A stretch of DNA of 64,000 nt from UBA1081 sp045537555 (GTDB taxonomy: Bacteria > Bacillota > Clostridia > Oscillospirales > Acutalibacteraceae). The notes under the pieces were generated by a model. That model did no database searches. It was not told where the DNA came from and saw only the letters and a program-made list of their open reading frames with translations. The position numbers and the translations under genes were made by a program. The DNA lies in assembly GCA_045537555.1 (NCBI GenBank), contig JAZSPR010000146.1, positions 112,883 through 176,882 on the forward strand, written 5' to 3'. This document shows positions 25,856-33,453 of the stretch, in pieces. Positions within the stretch are counted from its first letter, which is position 1, and each line of letters starts with the position of its first letter.

Positions 25856-26540
25856 TTTTGCACCATCCCCTTGGCAAGATATATCCATTATTGAAAATAT
25901 AGTCTAAGACTGAAAGATTCTCAATAAAGCCGCCCTTTGGCTGTTCATATAGAACCGGAGTGTAATTCGAATACACTAACTGAATATTTCTTTTCCTATA
26001 TTCATCTTCATCATGATATGCTTTTGCACCGGTTCCGCTCAAATAAGTATCTGCACCGGTCCGTTCGCACATTTGAAAGATTCTTTCATCTTTATGACCT
26101 GACAGTTTTAAATCTTCGTCTGCTCTCAACAATTTTACTTTTATATTAAATTTGTTAAACAGGTGCTCAATAATAGCAAGGTTAAAATCAACCATTTCAA
26201 GACTATTCTTCTCCGATAGTGCAAGCATGAGTTCAATTATATCTGAACACGAATCAAAATAAGGAGCCTTTCTATATTCTTGAACCAATGTTTTGCAAAT
26301 TTTCGTTATCGAATAGTTAGGACTGCATATGAGGATTTCGTTTAATTTTCTGTCGTGGTGAGCATTTATAGGAACTGTGATTTTTTTCGCACCATTTTGT
26401 GTGTAAATCTTGTTCCAATTATGCATCCCCTTTTTTGAAAAACAAACATCGTCTGATACAACAAAAACATCACTTCTGAATGCTTTGTAGAAAAAACCCA
26501 TATACGGCACAAAATTTGGTTGATGCGACGATAGAATCAC
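25848..26540 (-). CDS. WbqC-like family protein
   Basis: A 230-residue protein with the WbqC signature at the N-terminus, SSHQPNFVPYMGFFYKAFRS, followed by WNKIYTQNGAKKITVPIN and the C-terminal segment TYLSGTGAKAYHDEDEY then FIENLSVLDYIFNNG. WbqC proteins occur in O-antigen and sugar-modification clusters; their reaction is poorly known. It starts at GTG 26540 with GGGAGG seven bases upstream and overlaps the PIG-L gene by 4 bases. Presence in a phage next to a deacetylase and acyltransferase suggests modification of an amino sugar. Confidence 0.85.
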   Translation of the reverse strand: MILSSHQPNFVPYMGFFYKAFRSDVFVVSDDVCFSKKGMHNWNKIYTQNGAKKITVPINAHHDRKLNEILICSPNYSITKICKTLVQEYRKAPYFDSCSDIIELMLALSEKNSLEMVDFNLAIIEHLFNKFNIKVKLLRADEDLKLSGHKDERIFQMCERTGADTYLSGTGAKAYHDEDEYRKRNIQLVYSNYTPVLYEQPKGGFIENLSVLDYIFNNGYILPRGWCKNE

Positions 26541-27202
26541 ATTCTTACCTCCCTTATCAACATAAATGCCTCCGCTGCACTTACTCCGACTGTTGCTCCC
26601 CTAAAACCGGCAAGATGTTCAAGAGCTTTCAGGGACCTTGCGTTAGGATAATCCTGCAGTTGCGAAGTCATAAGACTCATTGCAGACAATTTTAAATGCA
26701 GGTAATCAGATATATTTTCATAAATATTGGGGACGAAATCATTCACATTATTTGGTATATCCCAACCTGTTTCTGATAATGTTTCGTATGCATATATCTT
26801 TTTTACTACTTGATTTGTTTTCGGTCGAGCACACACCATTGTTGCGTCACAAATTATCTTATGTTCAATGTGAATATCACCTCGATGAGGAACATACACC
26901 TCTTCGGGATTAACTCGTTTTATAATATTATCGATATCAGCTACAATCTTATTAAAGGGGAATGTATCCAATTCGATTGTGGGCAGGTCTAAAAAAAATA
27001 TGTCTTTTACACCAAGAAGCTTATCTGCGGATTGAATCTCTTTTCTGCCTTTTTCCACAAATTCTGATGTATAATAAGGCTCATATCCTTTTGTAACAAT
27101 ACAGACATAAACATCGTCTCCACTACAAGCTCTTTTTGCGATTGTCCCACCTACACCGAGTATTTCATCATCAGGGTGTGGAGCAACAACAAGAACACGC
27201 AT
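26537..27202 (-). CDS. PIG-L family deacetylase
   Basis: A 221-residue protein with the LmbE/PIG-L zinc-site motif APHPDDEILGVGGTI (residues 7-21) and the second motif VPHRGDIHIEHK (about 103-114), which together supply the metal ligands and catalytic Asp. Family members remove an N-acetyl group from GlcNAc-type substrates. GGGGAG lies before ATG 27202. Two bases separate it from the acyltransferase gene and its stop overlaps the WbqC-like GTG. Substrate unknown; a glycosylated phage molecule is the natural guess. Confidence 0.92.
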   Translation of the reverse strand: MRVLVVAPHPDDEILGVGGTIAKRACSGDDVYVCIVTKGYEPYYTSEFVEKGRKEIQSADKLLGVKDIFFLDLPTIELDTFPFNKIVADIDNIIKRVNPEEVYVPHRGDIHIEHKIICDATMVCARPKTNQVVKKIYAYETLSETGWDIPNNVNDFVPNIYENISDYLHLKLSAMSLMTSQLQDYPNARSLKALEHLAGFRGATVGVSAAEAFMLIREVRM

Positions 27203-27204
27203 AG

Positions 27205-27831
27205 CTACTCCCCATTCCTTTTGATTATTTTTGCCGGGACTCCGACAACTGTTGTGAAAGGTTCAACATCCTTGAGGACAACACTGCCTGAACCCACAAC
27301 AGAATATTTGCCGAGTTTTATTTGTCCATTACAAATTGCACCGCTTCCAAGATAAACACCATCTTCTACAACTACTTCGCCGTTTATTATTGAGCCTGTG
27401 GATAAATTTGTGTGTTCACCGATAGTGCATCTGTGTTCAATCAATGCCTTTGAATTTATAAGGTTGTTATTTCCGATTTTTGAACCTGCAACAACTATTG
27501 CCATTTTTCCTATAAAGTTTCCTGTCCCAATCTCTGTAAAGTCAGAAACTATTGCAGATGGGTCTATTATATTTGGAATAGTAAGCTCTAAACTTTGCAA
27601 TTTCTCAAACCATCTTTTTCGTATATGAACATCACCGATTGCTATAAAATACAGATACTTATTATAGTTTTCTATGTCTTGTATCCGAGGGGAGAAAATC
27701 GGTCTATCCAAAAATGTTTTATCGTGCTTGTATTCATCGATAAATCCGCATACATTAAATCCTGCACGAATTGCTGAATCTACGACAGAAACAGAATGAC
27801 CACCTGCACCTACGAGGATAATATCATTCAT
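27205..27831 (-). CDS. NeuD/PglD-like sugar O/N-acyltransferase
   Basis: A 208-residue protein of the NeuD type. The N-terminal ~75 residues are a small Rossmann domain (IILVGAGGHSVSVVDSA), and the rest is a left-handed beta-helix with hexapeptide repeats (IGTGNFIGKMAIVVAGSKIG, then VVEDGVYLGSGAICNG) closing with VVGVPAKIIKRNGE. Relatives transfer acetyl from acetyl-CoA to amino or hydroxyl groups of sugars. His in IEHRCTIGEHTNL is in the usual active-site region. The ATG at 27831 overlaps the ParB-like gene by 8 bases. Confidence 0.88.
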   Translation of the reverse strand: MNDIILVGAGGHSVSVVDSAIRAGFNVCGFIDEYKHDKTFLDRPIFSPRIQDIENYNKYLYFIAIGDVHIRKRWFEKLQSLELTIPNIIDPSAIVSDFTEIGTGNFIGKMAIVVAGSKIGNNNLINSKALIEHRCTIGEHTNLSTGSIINGEVVVEDGVYLGSGAICNGQIKLGKYSVVGSGSVVLKDVEPFTTVVGVPAKIIKRNGE

Positions 27832-28462
27832 CATCATTCTCCTGTTCAGACATATCTGTTTCTTCGGGTTCATTCGGTACAATTGTTGCATTCATTTTAT
27901 CGTACCATATTGCACGTGCTTTTATTTTTCTTTTGGAAATCTTTACTTTTTTACCCTCGATTCCAAGTCGCCTTACAAGGTCATTATAATCAAGTTCGCT
28001 TCTGCAAACTATCATCACATAATCATATTTTTCATAATGGATGAGCTCCATGTCCTTGATACTTCTCTCGTCTACAGGTTGTTCATCCTTAACTTCAGCA
28101 AGGTCAAGCTTGAAGTTTCCAATAAGGTCAGCAGTCCAATCGCCAAGCTCTTCAAGAACCCATTCACCGGCATGGCTGTTTAGTTTGATGTTGACATATT
28201 TCTGCTCTGCAACGGTGTAACCGATAAGCATTTTACAGTCAACAATCATATCGGGATTTTTCTTTTGGAATATTGTTACTCTCTGATTACCACCGATTAC
28301 TTGGTCTTTTTCATTGATAACGATTATGTCGAAATCACCGTAGTTCTCCAAAGATTCTTCAAGGTCTTCCCTTTTTTGCTTTTTGATTCGTCTCGGATTA
28401 CCGAAATCCAACTTTAAATCACCGACTCTTCGCTGAACTATCTCAATCCTTTTGTTGCTCAT
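27824..28462 (-). CDS. ParB/Srx-like domain protein
   Basis: A 212-residue protein with a ParB/sulfiredoxin-like N-terminal domain: VGDLKLDFGNPRRIKKQKRE, DLEESLENYGDFDIIVINE, and VIGGNQRVTIF (the GGxxR nucleotide-site type motif, ~residues 56-66). The C-terminal ~100 residues are specific to phage versions, with an EKYDYVMIVCRSELDYNDLV segment. There is no ParA partner, so plasmid-type partition is unlikely. Phage ParB/Srx-like proteins are known in DNA-modification clusters. GGAGG precedes ATG 28462; a terminator hairpin and a structured RNA lie just upstream. Confidence 0.8.
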   Translation of the reverse strand: MSNKRIEIVQRRVGDLKLDFGNPRRIKKQKREDLEESLENYGDFDIIVINEKDQVIGGNQRVTIFQKKNPDMIVDCKMLIGYTVAEQKYVNIKLNSHAGEWVLEELGDWTADLIGNFKLDLAEVKDEQPVDERSIKDMELIHYEKYDYVMIVCRSELDYNDLVRRLGIEGKKVKISKRKIKARAIWYDKMNATIVPNEPEETDMSEQENDDE

Positions 28463-28483
28463 TTCTTGTACCTCCTGTTTGAT

Positions 28484-28513
28484 AATGAAAAAGCACCGCT
28501 TGAAGCGATGCTT
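28484..28513 (-). terminator. Terminator at the end of the candidate RNA
   Basis: Stem AAAGCATCGCT / AGCGGTGCTTT with one wobble, then TTTTTC reading leftward. It sits 27 bases before the ParB-like start codon. Confidence 0.8.
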
Positions 28514-28556
28514 TATTTCGGATTTCCCGTCCCCTACGGTCCATCCGAATTTCTCT
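28484..28556 (-). ncRNA. Candidate structured RNA ending in a terminator
   Basis: Reading leftward from about 28556, the transcript would form TTCGGAT/ATCCGAA (7 bp, 28549-28543 with 28523-28517), an inner CCGT/ACGG stem with an AGGGG loop, and a GGA/GAA-type internal loop between them. An 11-bp terminator hairpin (AAAGCA ... TGCTTT, 28513-28489) and T-run follow at once. A sigma-A-type promoter lies directly upstream. It is either a ~70-nt small RNA or a leader attenuator for the ParB-like gene. Fold was found by eye. Confidence 0.5.
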
Positions 28557-28563
28557 ATGATAG

Positions 28564-28593
28564 ACTATATCACAGGTTAAGTGTGATTAACAA
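28564..28593 (-). promoter_or_regulatory. Promoter TTGTTA-18-TATAGT with palindrome in spacer
   Basis: -35 TTGTTA (28593-28588), -10 TATAGT (28569-28564), 18-bp spacer. The spacer carries TCACA-N7-TGTGA (28570-28586), a likely operator for a dimeric repressor. It faces the candidate RNA and the five-gene cassette. Confidence 0.6.
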
Positions 28594-28700
28594 TGCCTTT
28601 TCGTGCCATTTTATGACTTTCTGTGCACGATACAGGAAATGGTACAATTCAATAGGCAAATCAGCAACATATCCTGACAAACGAAGTCACAATGCCATAT

Positions 28701-28976
28701 CTATAACCATTTGAGTTGCCTCATACGCTCATGGACATCCTGAAAATGGGTATCGTTCAGCATTTCATCGTAGTCATCGGTGAACAAAAGTCGCATAACA
28801 TCCATATACGCCTCGACCTTACCGAACTGACGCTTGGCTTCGAGGGCGTTTGCGGAGGTATCCTTTGCGAGACTGATTTCTGCTATAAGCTTGTCTATCA
28901 GTCCGAGGCAGTTTTCTATTTTCTGTTTCAGGTGCAGTCTGAATACATCAAACTGTTTCGGGTCTGCGATATTCAT
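28701..28976 (-). CDS. Small helical phage protein
   Basis: A 91-residue protein, mostly helical and charged (HLKQKIENCLGLIDKLIAEI, then FGKVEAYMDVMRLLFTDDY). GAGGTATAGGT precedes ATG 28976. It is two bases from the stop of the upstream gene, part of the run of small middle genes. Function not recognised. Confidence 0.65.
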   Translation of the reverse strand: MNIADPKQFDVFRLHLKQKIENCLGLIDKLIAEISLAKDTSANALEAKRQFGKVEAYMDVMRLLFTDDYDEMLNDTHFQDVHERMRQLKWL

Positions 28977-28978
28977 AC

Positions 28979-29308
28979 CTATACCTCTTTTTTTACAGCA
29001 TAACTTGATACTATAGGTGGAGTATCTGTTTGATGTTCGGACTTTCCTTTAAAACAATCGCCGCAATATACCCACACTCCATTTTCTTTCTTAAATGTTG
29101 CATATGTCGGAGCATACCAATCTTTCCCGGGAACTTTACAATGGTTTGCAGCTTCTCCACACTGTCTATAAGCAGATTGATAATACAGAGGCGGAACGCA
29201 TTCCATAAAGTGTTCAACAATTTCCTCATCTACAGTATCTCCCGGATTTGCTATGCTTTCAAAGGAACCGGTCCACATCTGTTTTGTTATATGTTTGCTT
29301 TCTGACAT
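28979..29308 (-). CDS. Small phage protein, unknown
   Basis: A 109-residue protein starting at ATG 29308 (MSESKHITKQMWTG) with GGAGG seven bases upstream. It has the segment DEEIVEHFMECVPPLYYQSA and, near the end, WVYCGDCFKGK with two close cysteines. The start overlaps the stop of the upstream gene. Function unknown. Confidence 0.65.
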   Translation of the reverse strand: MSESKHITKQMWTGSFESIANPGDTVDEEIVEHFMECVPPLYYQSAYRQCGEAANHCKVPGKDWYAPTYATFKKENGVWVYCGDCFKGKSEHQTDTPPIVSSYAVKKEV

Positions 29309-30030
29309 TATTCTGCCTCCTTCAACCAACTCGAATATGACTTCATGATTTTTTTATCATCGTCCGTTGCAATATGGGATGATTCAACTGTTCTTTCGCA
29401 GAGGTCATCACTGTTTGTTATATCAATGAATCCGTTATTGCACAGGTTTTCAGCAGTTTCGCAAGCTTCTGATTCATCACAAGCACGAATAATTACACTT
29501 CTGCCGAATGTTTCTGTGATGTGAACTACAAAATCAGTTTTTTTTGCAGTATGTTTTTCATCAGCTTCCTGCGGAACAAGACTCTCAATAATTCTCAAAG
29601 CCTTTCGAAGCAGCCAATTTGCTGCCGGTGGTTCACTTTTTTTGTCTTCTCCATCAAAAATCGCCTGTGCTTCTTCCGTGAGGCTTTTGATTCTTTCTTT
29701 TATATCCGTAGAGGCATTGCTTGAAAATTCTGATTTTTCACTGTTATCTACAATGTCTGCAATAAGCTTTTTTGCCTCTTTCATAAGGTCATCAAGAGTC
29801 CACAGACGACCTCCGAAATTTTCCTCGTGACAGAAATATTCGTCGTCTTTAACTACAAAGGATGCGACAAGGCGTCTTCCGCCGTTTCCGTATTTATAAA
29901 GCCTCCAACAGCTCCCTTTGAGTTCAACTCCGCAAGATTCGGATTCGAGCGTAAAGTAGATTCCGATAATGTTCGTTTGGTATTTGTAACACCAACGATT
30001 TACTTTTTTAAACTTAATCTGATTTTCCAT
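29308..30030 (-). CDS. Phage protein with DpnD/PcfM-like C-terminus
   Basis: A 240-residue protein. The N-terminal ~75 residues are beta-rich with several Trp/Tyr (LKGSCWRLYKYGNGGRRLVA). A helical linker follows. The C-terminal ~65 residues (DFVVHITETFGRSVIIRA, then ENLCNNGFIDITNSDD) match the pattern of the short DpnD/PcfM-type domain often found in mobile elements. Role unknown. AAAGGAG precedes the ATG. Confidence 0.6.
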   Translation of the reverse strand: MENQIKFKKVNRWCYKYQTNIIGIYFTLESESCGVELKGSCWRLYKYGNGGRRLVASFVVKDDEYFCHEENFGGRLWTLDDLMKEAKKLIADIVDNSEKSEFSSNASTDIKERIKSLTEEAQAIFDGEDKKSEPPAANWLLRKALRIIESLVPQEADEKHTAKKTDFVVHITETFGRSVIIRACDESEACETAENLCNNGFIDITNSDDLCERTVESSHIATDDDKKIMKSYSSWLKEAE

Positions 30031-30053
30031 TTCTGTTATCTCCTTTGTATGTT

Positions 30054-30293
30054 TTATATTACAATAACATCCTCAAGATTGTCATAATAATTATAATCCC
30101 ATTCTTCAGGAAGTTCTGAGAGAACTTCGTAAATACCCCAAGAAGGTTCTTTCCCAAGAGACTTCTTATCATTCTTAATTTCGTTAATTTTTCTCTGAAA
30201 TTCTGCGACTGAAACATTTTTTAAAACAAGAATGCCATACGCAACATCGAGGTCCGAACAATCAACCAATTTTACAAGTTTAATTTCGTTCAT
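30054..30293 (-). CDS. Small acidic phage protein
   Basis: A 79-residue protein (MNEIKLVKLVDCSDLDVAYG start, EWDYNYYDNLEDVIVI end). GGGGGG before ATG 30293 is a strong ribosome site. Unknown function; one of a series of short, tightly packed middle genes. Confidence 0.65.
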   Translation of the reverse strand: MNEIKLVKLVDCSDLDVAYGILVLKNVSVAEFQRKINEIKNDKKSLGKEPSWGIYEVLSELPEEWDYNYYDNLEDVIVI

Positions 30294-30296
30294 TTT

Positions 30297-30491
30297 TTAC
30301 CCCCCTTGATACTCATAATTATTTTCTTCACCAAGAGTATCAAGTATCCATACCAATGTGTTAAATTCAGCATCAGTGTAGCCGCAGTCATATATGTCAT
30401 CAGGGCGTTCTTCATTTCCTGACAAATGAGGAGTGAGATTTTCAATTCTTTCTCTCACCTGTCGTATTAGATTATCAACAGTATCGTTCAT
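30297..30491 (-). CDS. Small acidic phage protein
   Basis: A 64-residue protein with LIRQVRERIENLTPHLSG and YDCGYTDAEFNTLVWILDTL. GAGGCGGTGAAAAT precedes ATG 30491, which overlaps the upstream gene's stop by 4 bases. Unknown function. Confidence 0.65.
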   Translation of the reverse strand: MNDTVDNLIRQVRERIENLTPHLSGNEERPDDIYDCGYTDAEFNTLVWILDTLGEENNYEYQGG

Positions 30492-30943
30492 ATTTTCACC
30501 GCCTCATCTACATCTTCAAGCTTGGCAACCGTTTGACAATGAATGTCTTTCTTGTCACTTACTTTCATTACTCTGACTTTACATAGTTTCTGCTGAGTAA
30601 AATCTTCCACGACAATTACGATTTGACCGCAACGGAGAGTAGGAACACGAGCCCATTCAACCATTTCAAGTACATCGTGTCTTCCGAAATCGTTATGTAG
30701 ACAGCATCCACCCTGACTGAGCGAATATCTGCCCTCCGAATACTGCAACTCACATCTTGCTGTCATTCCTGCATATCGGGGGTCTTTGTGCTCCCAATCG
30801 AGCTTACATTTACTGCCCTTGCAGAAGTCACACGGTCGTTCCGGTTTGTCATACGGCTTTGTATCTCTGTCGATGTACAGTACCGGATACTTGTCGAAGT
30901 TCATAGCCATTGCAATTTCTTGTCTGTCTGTAAGAAATTTCAT
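30488..30943 (-). CDS. Cys-rich phage protein, unknown
   Basis: A 151-residue protein with CDFCKGSKCKLDWEHKD near residue 38 and QGGCCLHNDFGRHDV near 77, which suggest a metal-binding fold. The C-terminal third has RCGQIVIVVEDFTQQKLCKV. GGAGATG lies before ATG 30943. Similar Cys-rich proteins are frequent in phage middle regions; role unknown. Confidence 0.65.
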   Translation of the reverse strand: MKFLTDRQEIAMAMNFDKYPVLYIDRDTKPYDKPERPCDFCKGSKCKLDWEHKDPRYAGMTARCELQYSEGRYSLSQGGCCLHNDFGRHDVLEMVEWARVPTLRCGQIVIVVEDFTQQKLCKVRVMKVSDKKDIHCQTVAKLEDVDEAVKI

Positions 30944-30958
30944 TCAGTCGTCATCTCC

Positions 30959-31153
30959 TTATCCGTTCATAATCTTGTTGATTTCGGCTGTATCAACACC
31001 CATATCTTTAAGCTTATAGGCAATTTCAATGCAATCATCATTCAACATATTCCAATACAACGCACCGCCCATTTTGTTTCTAATTGCAACTGCTTTTTTC
31101 AGCTTCTCCTTGCCTTCTTCTGCAGTCTTAAAGTTTTTATCGATAAAGTTCAT
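30959..31153 (-). CDS. Small basic helical phage protein
   Basis: A 64-residue protein, MNFIDKNFKTAEEGKEKLKK start and ALYWNMLNDDCIEIAYKLKD later. GAGGTGATT precedes ATG 31153. Unknown function. Confidence 0.65.
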   Translation of the reverse strand: MNFIDKNFKTAEEGKEKLKKAVAIRNKMGGALYWNMLNDDCIEIAYKLKDMGVDTAEINKIMNG

Positions 31154-31366
31154 TCAAATCACCTCCACAGCCTGTTTGATAATTTCCTTCAGACAGTCAT
31201 CGCAAACGGTAACAACCGTACTGTTTACTTCGATTTCGAAGAATTTATCTCTCTGCTTAATTTTTATTTCCTCACTAAGTGACGAAGCTTTGAGGCTTTC
31301 ATCTGCGGCGAAGCAAGAATTACAGGTTACATATTTGCAATTAGCTCTCCTTACTTTGACTTTCAT
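31154..31366 (-). CDS. Cys4 small protein, paralogue of next gene
   Basis: A 70-residue protein from ATG 31366 with GGAGG seven bases upstream. It has NCKYVTCNSCFAAD at the start and TVCDDCLKEIIKQAVEVI at the end: two CxxC pairs about 40 residues apart, as in a treble-clef or zinc-ribbon fold. It shares this pattern and its C-terminal helix with the upstream gene, so the pair arose by duplication. The start overlaps that gene's stop by one base. Confidence 0.7.
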   Translation of the reverse strand: MKVKVRRANCKYVTCNSCFAADESLKASSLSEEIKIKQRDKFFEIEVNSTVVTVCDDCLKEIIKQAVEVI

Positions 31367-31572
31367 CACATTACCTCCATTATTGATTTGCCTAATTCTT
31401 TCAGGCAATCCTTACAAAGTCTATGAACGGTATGCCCGACTCTGACTTCAAAAATTTCTTCAACGATTCTGTCGTCTCCACACTTGTATTGCGATTCAAA
31501 GTTTCTTGCAAAACAAGCGTTGCAGGACATTGTATCATCTGCTCCCTTTATTACAGAAATCTTATTTTTCAT
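31366..31572 (-). CDS. Cys4 small protein, paralogue of downstream gene
   Basis: A 68-residue protein with MSCNACFARNF near the start and HRLCKDCLKELGKSIMEVM at the end, the same CxxC ... CxxC layout as its downstream neighbour. A GGGGG stretch precedes ATG 31572. Probably zinc-binding; function unknown. Confidence 0.7.
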   Translation of the reverse strand: MKNKISVIKGADDTMSCNACFARNFESQYKCGDDRIVEEIFEVRVGHTVHRLCKDCLKELGKSIMEVM

Positions 31573-31590
31573 ATATCATTACCCCCCCCA

Positions 31591-32082
31591 TCAGTCGAAG
31601 CAAGTAAATTCTTTTTCTTCTTTTTCGGTGATACGGGTTTTCCACATAAAACCGGGTTCCCATTTCGCATCTTGCTCCGCTTTGATGCGTTCAGCTTCCT
31701 TTCGGTCTTCCGAACGACCAATCAGTTCGGTTCCGTTGGGGGAATCCATATACACATAAAACATGGTACTTTTTTTATCAACAAACTTTGATGTAAGAAT
31801 TTCGGCTACTTCAACTGACTCGTTGAGTGCGGCAATCATTTTCTTGGTTTCTTCTGACGAAAGTGCTCCGTATGAGGTGGTCTGAATTTCGAAACCAAGC
31901 AAATTGCATTCCGAGTCATCTCTTGCGTAGATAATAGGCAAATAATCGTCTTTTTCAGGTCGAGTTTCAATACTGAACCAACCGCTCTGATATACTATCT
32001 GTTTAACGGTGTATCTTCCAATCTTATAGATATTGACCTGTTTGTCATTAACGGTCTTTGTGCTTTTCAATCTAAGTTCCAT
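31591..32082 (-). CDS. Phage protein, unknown
   Basis: A 163-residue protein from ATG 32082, which has AAAGG nine bases upstream. It begins MELRLKSTKTVNDKQVNIYK and ends WKTRITEKEEKEFTCFD. It is the first gene after promoter P2 (32146-32173). Beta-rich start, helical charged end; not recognised. Confidence 0.6.
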   Translation of the reverse strand: MELRLKSTKTVNDKQVNIYKIGRYTVKQIVYQSGWFSIETRPEKDDYLPIIYARDDSECNLLGFEIQTTSYGALSSEETKKMIAALNESVEVAEILTSKFVDKKSTMFYVYMDSPNGTELIGRSEDRKEAERIKAEQDAKWEPGFMWKTRITEKEEKEFTCFD

Positions 32083-32145
32083 TTCGTTCAACCTTTCTGA
32101 TTCTAAACCAAAAAATAAATTTTTGGTGTGAAATATTGTAACTAT

Positions 32146-32173
32146 ACTTTACAATACCTACCGCCCAAGTCAA
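32146..32173 (-). promoter_or_regulatory. Phage promoter P2 (TTGACT-16-TAAAGT)
   Basis: TTGACT (32173-32168), 16-base spacer containing GTAGGT, TAAAGT (32151-32146). The -10 is weaker than in P1 and P3 but spacing and spacer element are the same. It faces the gene starting at 32082. Confidence 0.65.
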
Positions 32174-32207
32174 TAGTTTTTCGGATATTTTTTAAATATT
32201 TTTCAAT

Positions 32208-32855
32208 TTAATCAGTTTTGTTGATTTTTTCAAACAACAGGTCAAACAAAGATTCTTTTAAGTTCGCCATATCGGAGTAAACCTCGTTTTCTTGTTCAGA
32301 ACAATCTTCTTCACAAGGAGCCATATTCAAAATTTCTTCTACTTCGTCATATAACACTTTCAATCTATTTTCGTTGGCAATTTCATCATTCTGTGTCGAA
32401 GCGTTCGCTCCGCTTGAGTCACCTGCATCCTGTGTTAAGGATGAATACAATTTTTCATTATCTTTGCAACAATACTGTGTGTGTGCTTTTCTTGCGAAAA
32501 ACAACATCTCATCTCTTAAAGCATCGATATTCTTAAATTTGTTTGCAGTCTGAGTGCAAATTTCGTGTCTGACATCAGTATCTTTCATATCTTTTACTGC
32601 ATAAGCAGTAAGCCAATCAGGTGCATATTCATCTTCAAGCAATTCTCTGCAGTCTTTTGTTGCAATCTGATACTCAACCATTATGACATCCTTGCTATCA
32701 GCCGATAAGTGCCACAATCTTGCAGCAACTTCAAAATTATATCCGGTCTTAGAAGCACGGATATTGTCAATCATTTCGAAAAAATCTTTTTCAGATGAAC
32801 AGCTGCATACAAATCTGTTGCTTTCAACAGGTTTCATTTTTCCGGTAATTTTCAT
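32208..32855 (-). CDS. Phage protein, unknown
   Basis: A 215-residue protein. AAAGGAG precedes ATG 32855. It contains YNFEVAARLWHLSADSKDVI and VEYQIATKDCRELLEDEYAP, followed by a low-complexity middle and the acidic helical end LKESLFDLLFEKINKTD. No family recognised. It is the last gene before the P2 promoter region. Confidence 0.6.
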   Translation of the reverse strand: MKITGKMKPVESNRFVCSCSSEKDFFEMIDNIRASKTGYNFEVAARLWHLSADSKDVIMVEYQIATKDCRELLEDEYAPDWLTAYAVKDMKDTDVRHEICTQTANKFKNIDALRDEMLFFARKAHTQYCCKDNEKLYSSLTQDAGDSSGANASTQNDEIANENRLKVLYDEVEEILNMAPCEEDCSEQENEVYSDMANLKESLFDLLFEKINKTD

Positions 32856-32871
32856 TTTGCATTATCTCCTT

Positions 32872-33075
32872 TTATATCTGAATAACGATGCCTTGTTCAT
32901 TGCCGATAGAACGGAATCTTGTCGGATAAATAGCCTCGATACTGCAATCATCATATTCCGTACTAAGATATGTGTTTTCATTGTTCTCGAGACAAATTCC
33001 ATCTTCATTTTCTATCCATATCGTGCAATCTTCTGCAAGCAAAGCTCTTAACTGTTTTATTTTTATCTGTTCCAT
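32872..33075 (-). CDS. Small phage protein, unknown
   Basis: A 67-residue protein; ATG 33075 (MEQIKIKQLRALLAEDCTIW) has AAAGG nine bases upstream and is preferred to in-frame starts further up. It is small, acidic and beta-rich. Unknown function. Confidence 0.6.
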   Translation of the reverse strand: MEQIKIKQLRALLAEDCTIWIENEDGICLENNENTYLSTEYDDCSIEAIYPTRFRSIGNEQGIVIQI

Positions 33076-33091
33076 TTTCATCAACCTTTCA

Positions 33092-33442
33092 TTAAAGAAT
33101 GATTCCAACCTGTTTTAATTCTTTGTCAACTGCCACTACAAGATATTCACGACCGCTATGCCAAGCACGAACGCCACCTGTTCTGTCGGCAGCAAGCTTA
33201 GTATATCCGAGCGATGGTGCATCTCCGGAATAGGGAAATACAACCAAGCCTTCTGTTTGAACATTAGCGTAGTCATCCCAATAACCGATGACCTGACCTA
33301 CGATTTCATCACCCAAATAACAGGCGGACACCGTAAAATTCTCCGATATCTTTACAGGAAGACCCAATTTACAAACATCATCTGTTCGCTTAAATCTTAT
33401 CTGATTCTTGTTGATTCTTTTTAATTCGTTTGGGATTTTCAT
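33092..33442 (-). CDS. Small beta-rich phage protein
   Basis: A 116-residue protein with RINKNQIRFKRTDDVCKLG at the N-terminus and TGGVRAWHSGREYLVVAVDK near the end. AAGGAG precedes ATG 33442 and overlaps the end of the small gene upstream. Function unknown. Confidence 0.6.
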   Translation of the reverse strand: MKIPNELKRINKNQIRFKRTDDVCKLGLPVKISENFTVSACYLGDEIVGQVIGYWDDYANVQTEGLVVFPYSGDAPSLGYTKLAADRTGGVRAWHSGREYLVVAVDKELKQVGIIL

Positions 33443-33453
33443 ATTCTTTCTCC

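Noticed and set aside
27824..28462. Plasmid-type partition by the ParB-like protein
   Set aside because: There is no ParA gene or parS-like repeat near it; the gene is coupled to sugar-modification enzymes instead.
25139..28462. A TET/JBP dioxygenase or base hydroxymethylase that would prove a DNA-modification pathway
   Set aside because: None of the proteins in the window shows the HxD...H iron site or a thymidylate-synthase-like core, so DNA as target stays a hypothesis.
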